Source: Candidatus Poribacteria bacterium (lineage in GTDB: Bacteria > Poribacteria > WGA-4E > PCPOR2b). From it: a DNA stretch of 64,000 nt. The position numbers were made by a program, and so were the translations under genes. Below, piece by piece: positions 28,049 through 37,546 of this stretch (its first letter is position 1; every line of letters begins with the position of its first letter). The notes beneath the pieces are model-generated. The model was not told the DNA's origin, searched no databases, and saw only the letters and a program-made list of their open reading frames with translations. The DNA lies in assembly GCA_022822005.1 (NCBI GenBank), contig JAJECO010000079.1:1-64000 (forward strand), in the 5' to 3' direction.

Positions 28049-29482
28049 ATGGCTGCTGGTTTTGTGCAATGCACCTACCACTTTATCACTCAACATCAGA
28101 TGATTCAACCGAAGGAAACAGTGCTTGTCGGTGTTTCTGGCGGTGTTGATTCGCTTGCCTTGCTTTACGCTCTGCACACGCTACGCAATCAACTTAATTG
28201 TCACCTCCATATTGCCCATTTGGATCACGGTTTTCGCGAGGATTCGGCGGATGATGCAGCGTATGTTGCTGAGCAGGCAGATCGGTTGGACCTCCCGATT
28301 TCAAGGGATAGGATTGACGTGCCGCAGCTGATACGGGACCAGAAACTCTCCGCAGAAATGGCAGCACGACGTGCACGATATCAGTTTTATGAACAGATCT
28401 CTGAGCGGATTGGGGCGACGAAGATTGCGTTGGGGCATCACCGTGGCGATCAGTCAGAAACGGTCTTGATGAACCTGCTGCGTGGTGCGGGCGCATCGGG
28501 CTTAAAAGGGATGCTTCCGGTGCGGGCTGGGAAGTTCATTCGCCCCTTACTCGCTTTTTCAAGAAAAGAGATTGAGGACTATGTGGCGCAGCTTGGATTA
28601 CGCCCCCGTTGTGACACCACAAATTCTCAACTTGACTACCTCCGTAATCGGGTTCGGTTAGAACTTATTCCCAGTTTAGAACGTGGTTACAACTCCAATG
28701 TCCAGAACGCCTTGAATCAGACAGCCGAACTACTACAGGCGGAATCAGACTATCTGGAGGCTGTCGCTTATGATGCGTTTCAAGTGTGCCGGACAGCATC
28801 GTGTCGGTCGGATACCGTTATTCTGGATCGCTGTTTATTTCGAGAGTATCATTTGGCGTTGCGTCGGCGAATCCTGCGCCTGGCTGTTGCAGCGGTTTTT
28901 GGAGAGGTCAGGGATTTGTACTTCAATCATTTTGAATCGATGCTGATCCTGATCGATAGAGAGGTCCCGAACAGTGTTTTGGATCTGCCTAACGGCGGGG
29001 TGTTTCGCCGAGCATACAACCGCGTTTTCATCCAGAAGTCGATAGACAGTTACCCCTCATTTGAATATGAGGTCGCGGTGCCGGGGCAGACCTCGCTTCC
29101 ACCATTGGATGCGGAGATGATTGCTACCGTTGTGGAACGACCCATGGATTGCACAGCGGCGGATAAGTTTCCCGACGGTAAATTTGAAGCTGTATTTGAT
29201 TTAGATCGGCTTCAACTTCCGCTGAAGCTTCGACAGCGACGGGACGGTGACCGGTTTCAGCCGTTTGGAATGCAAGGCAGAAAAAAACTGAAAGATCTGT
29301 TAATTGATGCTAAAATACCTCGGCAGGAGCGGGGACGGGTCCCGGTGCTGATGAGCCGGGATGAGATTATTTGGGTCATCGGCTACCGAACGAGTGAGCC
29401 GTTCAAAGTTCGGACTGAGACGAAGCGTCGGCTATATCTAAGTTATTCATCTTCTACCAAAATTGATCAAAATGGAAATTGA
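28049..29482 (+). CDS. tilS: tRNA(Ile)-lysidine synthase
   Basis: A 477-residue N-type ATP pyrophosphatase with the PP-loop SGGVDS at 30-35, the HLDHGFR motif and RxxRYQFYEQ region of TilS, ALGHHRGDQSETVLMNLLRG, and TilS-like C-terminal domains (LRQRRDGDRFQPFGM). TilS converts C34 of tRNA-Ile(CAU) to lysidine so that it reads AUA. It overlaps hpt by 20 bases, the classic tilS-hpt pair, and follows the tRNA operon containing a CAU tRNA. Confidence 0.93.
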   Translation: MAAGFVQCTYHFITQHQMIQPKETVLVGVSGGVDSLALLYALHTLRNQLNCHLHIAHLDHGFREDSADDAAYVAEQADRLDLPISRDRIDVPQLIRDQKLSAEMAARRARYQFYEQISERIGATKIALGHHRGDQSETVLMNLLRGAGASGLKGMLPVRAGKFIRPLLAFSRKEIEDYVAQLGLRPRCDTTNSQLDYLRNRVRLELIPSLERGYNSNVQNALNQTAELLQAESDYLEAVAYDAFQVCRTASCRSDTVILDRCLFREYHLALRRRILRLAVAAVFGEVRDLYFNHFESMLILIDREVPNSVLDLPNGGVFRRAYNRVFIQKSIDSYPSFEYEVAVPGQTSLPPLDAEMIATVVERPMDCTAADKFPDGKFEAVFDLDRLQLPLKLRQRRDGDRFQPFGMQGRKKLKDLLIDAKIPRQERGRVPVLMSRDEIIWVIGYRTSEPFKVRTETKRRLYLSYSSSTKIDQNGN

Positions 29483-29990
29483 ATCCACTCTAATATCCGA
29501 AGCAGAAATTCAAAAGCGGGTTTGGGAGTTGGGGCAACAGATCTCCGAAGATTACTCCAATCGCGAGCCGGTGCTGGTCTGCGTTCTTAAAGGCGCAGCC
29601 GTATTCTTTGCGGACCTGTTCCGCACGGTCTCGATTCCTGTGCGTTGTGAGTTCATCCAACTTTCAAGTTACGACGATAGAACCGAGTCGTCTGGGCATG
29701 TTCGGACAGTTCAGGGATTGAACGGAAACCTTCACAACGCGGACGTGGTTGTTGTCGAAGATATTGTTGACACAGGACAGACCCTGAGTTTTCTCATGAA
29801 GGAGTTCCAAGCGTTGGAACCTGCAAGCGTGAAGGTGTGCAGCCTCTTAAACAAACCAACACGAAGAATAGTGTCCGCAACGATTGACTATGTTGGTTTT
29901 GAGATCCCAGATACCTTTGTCGTTGGATATGGCTTGGACTATGCGCAGAAGTACCGAAACTTGCGTGAGATTTATCACATCAAAGCGTGA
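29463..29990 (+). CDS. hpt: Hypoxanthine phosphoribosyltransferase
   Basis: Up to 175 residues, or 172 if the ATG at 29472 is used. The PRPP-binding motif VVVVEDIVDTGQT lies at about 95-107, with LKGAAVFFADL near 42-52 and the substrate-side VGYGLDYAQKYRNL near the end. The enzyme salvages hypoxanthine and guanine with PRPP to form IMP and GMP. Its start lies within tilS, so translation is coupled. The order tilS-hpt is conserved in many bacteria, where ftsH often follows; here ftsH is absent and a family A element follows 35 bp later. Confidence 0.93.
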   Translation: MIKMEIESTLISEAEIQKRVWELGQQISEDYSNREPVLVCVLKGAAVFFADLFRTVSIPVRCEFIQLSSYDDRTESSGHVRTVQGLNGNLHNADVVVVEDIVDTGQTLSFLMKEFQALEPASVKVCSLLNKPTRRIVSATIDYVGFEIPDTFVVGYGLDYAQKYRNLREIYHIKA

Positions 29991-30025
29991 ACGGACAATC
30001 CCCTTGATTTCCTGTGTAAGATAAT

Positions 30026-30164
30026 TTATGGTGAATTATAGAAATAAGTAAACATTACCCATAACTCCGACCTCCGAGAGGTTTCCAAAGTCCCCCTGAC
30101 AAGGGGGATTTAGGGGGTTGGCTGTGCAGTGGGAATGTCTAAGTAATTGTAAAATCTACCATAA
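30026..30164. mobile_element. MITE-like element, family A, full length (139 bp)
   Basis: Ends TTATGGTGAATTATAGAA and, on the other strand, TTATGGTAGATTTTACAATT frame the palindromic core TCCCCCTGACAAGGGGGA. It is in the opposite orientation to the copy at 2317 and is almost the same length. The nearby sequence to 30264 shows nothing further. Confidence 0.7.
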
Positions 30165-30264
30165 TCAACCGCAGAGACACAGAGAACGCAGAGGAAAGGA
30201 TTTTTTTCTTTCGTCTTTGTCTCGGCATCTCGACATCATTTCTCGTGTTTACTATGCTACCCAT

Positions 30265-31008
30265 TTAGATTTCTCTCAATAGCCACCGGACTGCGTTCTG
30301 CTGAATCTTCACGTATGCCGGATTCCATAGCGCAGCAACGGTATGGCCTGGCGAGAGATAGCAGATCCGTCCCTTACCGTAGTCATAAGCCCACCCCGCC
30401 TCGCAAGTTGTGCCGAGTTCGTTGAACCCCAACCCATCCTCGTTGATGCTCCGCATGAAAACGTGCGCTGGATCGCCGTCGTAGGTCATGTAGTGCTGCT
30501 CGTCGGTAACAATAAAGTCGCTGGCACCCTGCGTGATGGGATGGTCTGGGTCGGTGAGTGTAACCTTGAACGGTCGAACGGGTGGGTGTCCTTCGGTTGC
30601 TGCACCTAAGACAGCGCGAAAGGTCGCATTGCCTCTGGCGATATAGGTCGAATTGTGGTAAAACAGGGCAACCCCACCGCCTTCGACGAAATTTTTGACC
30701 GCCTGCGCCTGTGGCTCGGTGATCCAATCGACAGCGGTTGCCTCGACCTCTGGCACTGGTGGTTCGCTTATATTTGGCGGCAGCGATCCGCCTGCACCGT
30801 AGCCTTGGGGCCAGATCATGCCGTCTCGAAAGGTGATTAGCATCTTGTAGCCGCGTAGCGTTTCTGCATTGAGCAGCTTGACATCGTCGGTGAAGTCGAT
30901 GGTTAGTCCAAGGTCACCCACCAAGGTTTTGCCCAGCGCGGTACGAATGTAGTCTGAATTGTGGTAGCGATCGCCGATCACGGCAAACGCTGTGCTCTTT
31001 TCTGGCAT
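30265..31008 (-). CDS. ThuA-like domain protein
   Basis: A 247-residue protein related to the ThuA / class I glutamine amidotransferase-like fold. Features are FAVIGDRYHNSDYIRTAL, GYKMLITFRDGMIW, NFVEGGGVALFYHNS, DPDHPITQGASDFIVTDEQHYM and a closing GKGRICYLSPGHT. ThuA proteins occur with trehalose or sugar utilisation genes, and their catalytic activity is often unproven. The ATG has GGAG about 12 bases upstream. No sugar transporter lies beside it. Confidence 0.8.
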   Translation of the reverse strand: MPEKSTAFAVIGDRYHNSDYIRTALGKTLVGDLGLTIDFTDDVKLLNAETLRGYKMLITFRDGMIWPQGYGAGGSLPPNISEPPVPEVEATAVDWITEPQAQAVKNFVEGGGVALFYHNSTYIARGNATFRAVLGAATEGHPPVRPFKVTLTDPDHPITQGASDFIVTDEQHYMTYDGDPAHVFMRSINEDGLGFNELGTTCEAGWAYDYGKGRICYLSPGHTVAALWNPAYVKIQQNAVRWLLREI

Positions 31009-31141
31009 GTGAAAGTAATCTCCTATGTGAAAGGATTAGCAATGTTGTGTACCCGTTAATGAAAAGCAGTGCGTGAAACGTAATGCCTAAGAAGAAGCGG
31101 AACGGAATGGGAACCTCCGTTACCTACGAATTATGTTTGGT

Positions 31142-32542
31142 CTATTGAATTGGCTCGATCATCTCAGTGGTCGCTGATTCGCGGTCTGCATCAATGCGCA
31201 CAAGGGACTTCCGTATCATCAGATAGGCGACAATTCCAATAACCCCATGCCCAACGGCAATACCGACAAAGGTTCCTTTTAATCCGTAGATTATTGATCC
31301 CAGATACGCCAACGGTAGGACGAAAACGAAGAGATGTAGTATGATGACCAAAGATGCGTGCAAAGGTTTTCCTAAGGCGTTAAACATCGAATTGGCCAAC
31401 GCAGAGATGCCGTACATCCCATAACTGATAGGCACAATGTGTAAAAAGAGAATGATGGCAGCAATTACTGCCTTGTCATCGTTAAAAATTGGTGCGATGA
31501 CACCGGATAGGAGGTAGAGGAGAACAAATGCGAGTCCTCCCCAGACCAGCAAGACTTTGACACCAAACCGTAGCGTTTCCCGAATTCGGTCATAATTGCC
31601 CGCACCGAAATTCTGACCGACAAAGGGTACCACCGCCAGAGAGAGCGACCTGATTCCAATTAGCAATACTGCGCCTAATAGCCCTCCGACTCCAAAAGCT
31701 GCGACAGCTTCCTCTCCAAATTTGGAAATTATCCGGACAATAATTGCCGTTGACAGCGGTTCCATCACATTTGCCCCCGCTGCGGGAACACCGACGTAAA
31801 GAATCCCTTTCCACGAATTAAAGGTGCGTTTTGGATCGAACAGTGGCAACCGAATCAGTCGCTCACGTTTCCCCAAAATCCACAATGAGGCAGCGAATGC
31901 TATCACCCAAGAACTTACCGTTGCCAACGCTGCGCCTTGCAGCTCCAGTCGCGGAAACGGACCGATGCCAAAAATTAGAAATGGATCCAGAACGATATTG
32001 ATTATACCGGCGATGCTCATAATTATCGCGGGCGTTTTGGTATCGCCCGTAGCGCGCAGCACAGCGACGGCGACCATTGGAATGATGAGAAACCCCACAC
32101 CCAGACACCAAGGGATCATATAGTCCGAGATGAGCGCGAGCATCTCCTCTTCCGCACCCATCAGCGAGAAGATAGGCTTCAACTGTGTAAGCCCGACAAG
32201 GGAGAGGACGGTGACGATGAGAATGGCTAATCCCAATCCATCGGTCGCGAGTCGCTGCACTTTCGGTTGATTACCCTCCCCAATCGCTCTGGCGATGGTG
32301 GATGAGACGCCAACGCTTAACCCTCTGATGAGGTTCATCACGATAAAGTTGATGGGGAAGATAAACCCCATTGCCGCCAACGGTTCGGCGCCCAATCGTC
32401 CGATATACAATGTATCAACGATGGCAAACAGTAGAATTGCCATAAGCCCGAACCCCGTCGGTATCGATAGTGAAATGAGTGTTTTTCCGACCGGACCTTG
32501 AAGCAGTTTTGCTTGATTTTTATCTGATTTTTGATCCTTCAC
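31142..32542 (-). CDS. MATE family efflux transporter
   Basis: A 466-residue integral membrane protein with about 12 hydrophobic segments in two similar halves. Typical MATE stretches are present: PTGFGLMAILLFAIVDTLYIGRLG near the N-terminus (residues ~30-53), GDTKTPAIIMSIAGIINIVLDP, and GQNFGAGNYDRIRE in the second half. MATE proteins export drugs or metabolites in exchange for Na+ or H+. The start is GTG at 32542, with AAGGGC upstream. The 30-bp spacer to the restriction gene carries a solo repeat end. Confidence 0.9.
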   Translation of the reverse strand: MKDQKSDKNQAKLLQGPVGKTLISLSIPTGFGLMAILLFAIVDTLYIGRLGAEPLAAMGFIFPINFIVMNLIRGLSVGVSSTIARAIGEGNQPKVQRLATDGLGLAILIVTVLSLVGLTQLKPIFSLMGAEEEMLALISDYMIPWCLGVGFLIIPMVAVAVLRATGDTKTPAIIMSIAGIINIVLDPFLIFGIGPFPRLELQGAALATVSSWVIAFAASLWILGKRERLIRLPLFDPKRTFNSWKGILYVGVPAAGANVMEPLSTAIIVRIISKFGEEAVAAFGVGGLLGAVLLIGIRSLSLAVVPFVGQNFGAGNYDRIRETLRFGVKVLLVWGGLAFVLLYLLSGVIAPIFNDDKAVIAAIILFLHIVPISYGMYGISALANSMFNALGKPLHASLVIILHLFVFVLPLAYLGSIIYGLKGTFVGIAVGHGVIGIVAYLMIRKSLVRIDADRESATTEMIEPIQ

Positions 32543-32571
32543 TTTGCCCTTTTCGTTTCGGTCAATTTCAA

Positions 32572-32592
32572 TTATAGTCGATCTTAGAATTA
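32572..32592. mobile_element. Solo end of a family B element
   Basis: TTATAGTCGATCTTAGAATT (from 32572) matches the family B end at 16197 with one difference. It abuts the restriction-modification gene so closely that its last bases form that gene's TAA stop (32590-32592 on the minus strand). No partner end was found. Confidence 0.6.
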
Positions 32593-35500
32593 AACGTTGC
32601 CCTCCACAATGGCGATTTCTTCGTCGGTCAAGCCGTAGAGCTGATAGACCACCTGATCAATAAGTGCATCGGTAGCCTGAATGCGGGAGTGTAGGGGGTT
32701 GAGTTTGTCGAGGCTATTTGTAAACTCACGCTCTAACGATTCTTGAAAATCTCGACTTGATGGATCGACGTCAATGCTGCGGCGGTTGCTCCTGAGAATT
32801 CCAAGGAGTTCTTCAAACGACAGATCGAAGTAACCTTGGATCTTGGTCTTGTTTTTGAGCATATCAACTTTGACCCCGATTTCCCGTTCCAGCCAGTGTA
32901 GGAAGCCCCGAATCTCTTCCCCTTTTGTTTTGTTCATCTCAACCATCCGCTCTGCGAGGAGGGCGAGCAGATCGTGGACAACGTCGGAACGCTCTGGATC
33001 GGCGGTGAGGTGGTGCTTCACGAAGCCAAGAACGCAGTCAGTGCTTCCTCTGTTGAGGCAGCGTTGGTAGAGGGTTTTGGCTTTTTCGAGTTGGCGGTCC
33101 CGTTCGTCGGCAGGGGTAGTGAAGTTGATGCGGCGGATGGGGAGTTCCTCCATGTATTGAGAAAAGAATCGGAGTCGTCCACGTTGATCCGCTTCTCCAA
33201 GTACCGCACAGATGTGTTTGAGATAGTAGAAAGTTATACGGGAATTTAAGAGGGCAAGTAGATACAAATCAGAAGTTGAGATAAAGTAGGTTGTGTTTGT
33301 TGAAAACAGTCCCGATTGGTCAAAGCAGAATCGGCAGTTCATGCCGATGTCGGGATAAACAATTTTTGGTTGTTCAAAGTCTTCGTAGTAAGCTATCGTG
33401 TCTTGAATCTCAAACCACTTGTAATTCCCTTTTTTACGTCCCTCCCATGTCTTTTTTTCGTCCCAACCCTCTGGACGTGGCATGAGTCGATCTTTGTAAA
33501 AGTTAAGATGCCTTTTAATTGCCGGATAAAGGTTGATATCAATACCTCGTCGTGCAAAAATCAGATACCGCTCGCGAAATTGGATCTCATATTTGCGGAT
33601 ATCATCCCCGGCGACACACGGCTTGATAATTTCCGTTGATTGAGGGTCTTCGGCAATCAAGCGATTGCGTGTTTCGGCGTCAATAATAAACGCCGGATTG
33701 AATCCTGTGATGAGCCCTCGGCGCATCTTGCCTTCACAGTATCTAATGAGAATTCTACTATTTGTTCTGATTTTGTTCAAAATCCTGATTTCATCGGCAG
33801 TGGCTAATGTCCAATTTTCACCTAACGCCTCCTGATTAAGCTGCTCACCGATGCGGTCAATTTCTGCTTCCAACGAATCAAAACCGAGTGTCTGCATTTG
33901 GGTGAATCGGAACGCTTGTGTGTCGACAGATTCGCGCTGGGTTAGGAGGATTGTGGTCATTGCGGTGGCATCCTTGAAAACAGGTAGCTCACCAAAATCG
34001 ACAATTTCATTCAATGTAGTGTTAGCTGAAAGATAAACACGCAAGCCTCTTCCATAATTCGCCCGCATGAATTTATTCGACACGATCATGCCGAATCGTC
34101 CACGCTTTCGCACTAACTCATGCGCTTGTTCAACAAAGTAAACGTAAAGGTCAGCGATACCACTATAGGTCTGATATGTTTTAAGAAACGGCTTTATCTC
34201 GCTCAATGCCTCTTGTCTGATGTACGGCGGATTCCCTATCACCGCATCAAATCCCGGATTGTCCTTCTCCCGTCCGTATTGGTCACGGAAGATTTCGGGG
34301 AACTCAATTTCCCAATGGAAAAACTTCTTCTCCACCGCTATCCCCTGGGCTCGACGATAGAAGGGCAGGCTTTCAAGGGTATTGGTGTCTCTGGAGTGGA
34401 GGACATTCAGGGCTTGATGATAGTCAGATTGGGACACATCGTTTCCGAAGTAAACGCTTGTCCAGAGGTTCGCCACACCTTTGTGAAAACGGAGCATCTG
34501 TTGAGCGATGTCTAATTGGTGTTCTTTCGCGTGGATCTGGTCGGCGGTCCGGCTCTCGGTCTCCTCAATTAGCAGGTAGTGTCCGATAGCGGTGGCAACC
34601 CTGTCAGCGAAGGGGAACTCCATCGGAATCTCCGCCTGGGTTTCGCTTGCGTTGCGGCGACCTCTTCGCAATTCTGGCAGGTTTGAGAGGTTCTCAATTT
34701 TTGCGCCGATTAGCGAATTGCCGCAGCGGATGTGATGGTCGAGGAACGAGAGGGGTTCGCCCTTCGCCACCGTGTGGAGCCAGAGGGAGAGCTTTGCCAA
34801 CTCCACCGCCATCGGGTTGAGGTCAACGCCGTAAACGCAGGATTCGACAACGCGCCGCCGCCAATATGCGAGTTCTGTCTCTTCGTCCGTCCTTTCGGCT
34901 ATGTGCGGCGCGTCCGGGTGTGTGATCAGTGCTTCGGCGAGGTAATCGACAACGCCGACAAGGAAGTGACCGCTCCCTGTTGCGGGATCGAGGATTTTGA
35001 GCGATAGAATTTCCTCAACGGTTTTGCCCTCACAGAGCGGCGCGAGCGTGTTTTCGACGATATAGCGGACGATGTAATCGGGGGTGTAGTAACTGCCTGT
35101 CGCTTTCCGATCACCCTTATCGGTCAGTAGATAGACATCGCCCTCTGTATAGGCGACCTCCTGATTGGGGGAGGATTGCGGCGCGACCGTCTCGCTGCCC
35201 TTCTTTGAGACAATGACCAGATCTTGGTCGGCAATCTGGGGTTGGTATTCGAGCAAGCCTTCGTAGACATCTCCGAGATGGCGCACATCAAGGTCGCGGT
35301 AGGTGATCCGTTCACCCTCTTTTGTCCGTGTCAAGAGTTCGATAACCCCTGCCAGTGCCTTGTTGCCAAGTTCGTTGTCCTCAAGAAATGGGTGGGACGC
35401 TGGATTAAAGAGTCCACCGTTGTATTGGGGGATAAGGTCGTCCCAACCGTCGTTGATAAGCCCAAAGAGTCCACGCAGTCGCGCCCAATAGTCACTAATC

Positions 35501-36495
35501 GTCGGGATGATTAGATCGTCCCGATCCACCGTTTCGTGGATTGTCTCCGCGAGTGCTGCGAGGCTGTAACTTGCAGCATAGTTAGGATTTTCGACAGGTA
35601 GCAGCCCACGACTTTCGGCGTATAGGATAAAAAGAATACGGTACAGCAGGATCAGGCAGTTGGTCTGAATTTCATCGAGTGGCGCGTTAGCCCTATCGAA
35701 ACGGTTGCGGGGGAAATTGAGGAAACCGTCGATGAGCAGGCGTAGGGCATCGTAGATACGGTTCTTCAGGTCATCGGAAACGGCGACGGTGTATTGCTGG
35801 CTCTCGGTCAGCACGAGATCGAGGAAAGGGGACTCGCCTATAGCCGGGAGGAAAGCATCGCGACGAAAGAGACAGTAGAAATAGCGAAAGGCGTCTATGT
35901 CTCCGTTTTCGGATAGAAGTGCGGTGAGATCCACCTCATAGAAATTATCGAGTCGATAACTGGTCCGGCGGTGGTAAAGCCGCCACTGCCTACCGTTGGT
36001 CAGGATGCCCCATTCTTTATCCGCTCCTCGCAGATAGAAGTCGATCTGGTAGTTCGGATTATGATTGGTAAACGGGTCGCTTCCTCCCTGAATCTTCCTA
36101 TCCAGATTGCGAGACCACGCTTTGGCATCGCCGATGGCGAGAGCAGTATTGAAAAATTGATTTGTGTTGATATGAGGCTGCGCCGCATCGTGGGCATCGC
36201 TCGATGCGAAGAAGGCATAATCGGGAACCTTGGCTCCCTGCGATGTATGGAGTGTGGGCTGCACCTCGAAGGTATGCCCCAACTGTTCCAGTAGAGGCTG
36301 GATGAACTCGTGTTCAGTTTGTGCTTCGTTCAGGTATTCTGCGTTGGGTGCGACGGCGTCAAAGCGGGATTTGATCGCAACGTAGTCCGATTCAATGTTG
36401 GGCGTGTCCGTCCACTGCGATTGTTCGACGATAAGGGAATCGAGGTAGTAGTTTGAGAAGAGCGATCGGTTTTTGACAGCATCGGGTAGGTTCAT
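32590..36495 (-). CDS. Type IIG (Eco57I-like) restriction-modification protein
   Basis: A 1301-residue single-chain enzyme. The N-terminus has a nuclease-like segment ending in IGDAKAW (about 121-127) after a PDYAFF motif. Methyltransferase motif I, LDPATGSGHF, is at about 502-511 and the catalytic GNPPYI at about 755, identifying an N6-adenine methyltransferase. The C-terminal third should hold the target-recognition domain (for example the SDLYLLALLNSRITFYYLKH region). Such enzymes both methylate and cut, with no separate subunits, and none are seen nearby. The last bases of the gene lie in a solo repeat end, so its native C-terminus may have been changed. No good ribosome binding site precedes the ATG. 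Confidence 0.87.
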   Translation of the reverse strand: MNLPDAVKNRSLFSNYYLDSLIVEQSQWTDTPNIESDYVAIKSRFDAVAPNAEYLNEAQTEHEFIQPLLEQLGHTFEVQPTLHTSQGAKVPDYAFFASSDAHDAAQPHINTNQFFNTALAIGDAKAWSRNLDRKIQGGSDPFTNHNPNYQIDFYLRGADKEWGILTNGRQWRLYHRRTSYRLDNFYEVDLTALLSENGDIDAFRYFYCLFRRDAFLPAIGESPFLDLVLTESQQYTVAVSDDLKNRIYDALRLLIDGFLNFPRNRFDRANAPLDEIQTNCLILLYRILFILYAESRGLLPVENPNYAASYSLAALAETIHETVDRDDLIIPTISDYWARLRGLFGLINDGWDDLIPQYNGGLFNPASHPFLEDNELGNKALAGVIELLTRTKEGERITYRDLDVRHLGDVYEGLLEYQPQIADQDLVIVSKKGSETVAPQSSPNQEVAYTEGDVYLLTDKGDRKATGSYYTPDYIVRYIVENTLAPLCEGKTVEEILSLKILDPATGSGHFLVGVVDYLAEALITHPDAPHIAERTDEETELAYWRRRVVESCVYGVDLNPMAVELAKLSLWLHTVAKGEPLSFLDHHIRCGNSLIGAKIENLSNLPELRRGRRNASETQAEIPMEFPFADRVATAIGHYLLIEETESRTADQIHAKEHQLDIAQQMLRFHKGVANLWTSVYFGNDVSQSDYHQALNVLHSRDTNTLESLPFYRRAQGIAVEKKFFHWEIEFPEIFRDQYGREKDNPGFDAVIGNPPYIRQEALSEIKPFLKTYQTYSGIADLYVYFVEQAHELVRKRGRFGMIVSNKFMRANYGRGLRVYLSANTTLNEIVDFGELPVFKDATAMTTILLTQRESVDTQAFRFTQMQTLGFDSLEAEIDRIGEQLNQEALGENWTLATADEIRILNKIRTNSRILIRYCEGKMRRGLITGFNPAFIIDAETRNRLIAEDPQSTEIIKPCVAGDDIRKYEIQFRERYLIFARRGIDINLYPAIKRHLNFYKDRLMPRPEGWDEKKTWEGRKKGNYKWFEIQDTIAYYEDFEQPKIVYPDIGMNCRFCFDQSGLFSTNTTYFISTSDLYLLALLNSRITFYYLKHICAVLGEADQRGRLRFFSQYMEELPIRRINFTTPADERDRQLEKAKTLYQRCLNRGSTDCVLGFVKHHLTADPERSDVVHDLLALLAERMVEMNKTKGEEIRGFLHWLEREIGVKVDMLKNKTKIQGYFDLSFEELLGILRSNRRSIDVDPSSRDFQESLEREFTNSLDKLNPLHSRIQATDALIDQVVYQLYGLTDEEIAIVEGNV

Positions 36496-36960
36496 AGATA
36501 AGGAATAGTACGTAATACGTAATGCGTGAGAAAACTCATTAGCGGTGGATTTGACAATGCACTGCGATCGATAATTGATTCAATTTAGCTTTGATTCGCT
36601 CGGTTTGCAGTGGTTTTTATAACTGGGAACTTAGGTTAATTAATGGTAAATATGGGCTGTCATCGGCATCAATTCTACGCCATTTATTGATTTCTAACAC
36701 CCTATAGGGTAACATATGTTAAGTATAATGCCAAAAATTATGTTAATTTTTTCTCCGTCTGATGCGTCCAAACCCAGACAGGGAGCGGGTTTGACGGACA
36801 CGGCAAATTTTGCAAATCACCCCGACAAATCGGATGGAAAACGTCGAAATTTTTTCAAAAGTGTTAGATTTTGTTAGATTTTGCCAGGTCATTGTGGATA
36901 ACTTTTCGCCTCCGATTCACCAGATCTCCACGGTCATTTTCTTACGCATTACGTAAGTTG
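36496..36960. other. Upstream region of the restriction gene, with palindromes
   Basis: No ORF is credible. Two perfect 12-bp palindromes sharing one base occur at 36699-36710 (ACCCTATAGGGT) and 36710-36721 (TAACATATGTTA), followed by TATAAT at 36725-36730 on the plus strand. A 10-bp hairpin with one bulge lies at 36765-36796 (CGTCCAAACCC with GGGTTTGACG). A diverged piece of repeat E is at 36542-36565. The TGTGGATAA at 36893 matches a DnaA box but stands alone. Confidence 0.4.
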
Positions 36961-37155
36961 TTAGGGCGTGTTGACATTTGTAAACCTATCTGCAATCGTA
37001 GGAGCGAGGGGACCTCGCCTATCGAACAATGTGGGTTGGAAAACCCAAACCGTACAGGTTGAATCAATGGGAGATTGTAGGTCGAGATTCATATCTCGAC
37101 GCTGAAACGTCAATTTTGGTCCGTTCCGAGACCAGGAAAAATCGACCTACAGATT
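36961..37155. mobile_element. Family G element, partial copy
   Basis: Starts TTAGGGCGTGTTGACATTTG and continues through TCTGCAATCGTAGG, a GCGAGG-type hairpin and GTAGGTCGAGATTCATATC. This is the reverse complement order of the full element at 39979-40248. The opposite terminal repeat is missing; repeat E begins instead. Confidence 0.5.
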
Positions 37156-37164
37156 TGCGCGTGT

Positions 37165-37365
37165 GCAGTGGATTTGTCAATCCACTGCGACCAGTGAGGA
37201 ACTCGATTTCGTTTTCATGCTTCCGCTTTGCGACATTTCACATCAATAGCAACTTGCGTTATTATAACGCAAGGTCGCGACTCGGAGGGTACGCCCCCTA
37301 CCGTCCGTTTTTTGTAGGAGGGAATTCCAATTCCCGATTATTGCACTTGCGTTATTATAACACAG
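37165..37365. repeat. Repeat family E, copy 2, with a 19-bp palindrome
   Basis: The GCAGTGGATT / AATCCACTGC hairpin (37165-37188) and following sequence repeat 42-148. It ends in a perfect palindrome TTGCGTTATTATAACGCAA (37254-37272), and a degenerate copy of that lies at 37347-37365. No gene is supported between 37155 and 37818. Confidence 0.6.
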
Positions 37366-37516
37366 GTTGCGGTATGGAGTACGTCTATTACTAATTATAT
37401 CAGGGGTGTGGTGGTGAATAAAACAAACTTCCACGCACAAACCAACCACCCTTTCCTAAATGATAGTTGCCCCCTTACGACCAAATCACCTGTCAGGTTT
37501 TTCTACCCTGCGCTTC

Positions 37517-37546
37517 TTGCCATAAGGCGTAGTTGTTTGGTATACT
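37517..37546 (+). promoter_or_regulatory. Putative promoter upstream of the TPR-ltaE pair
   Basis: TTGCCA (37517-37522), an 18-base spacer and TATACT (37541-37546). If used it would give a leader of about 265 nt before the ATG at 37819. Confidence 0.45.

Noticed and set aside
36893-36901. DnaA-box match (TTATCCACA on the minus strand)
   Set aside because: Only a single box is seen, with no cluster, AT-rich unwinding tract or dnaA/dnaN gene nearby, so an origin is not supported.
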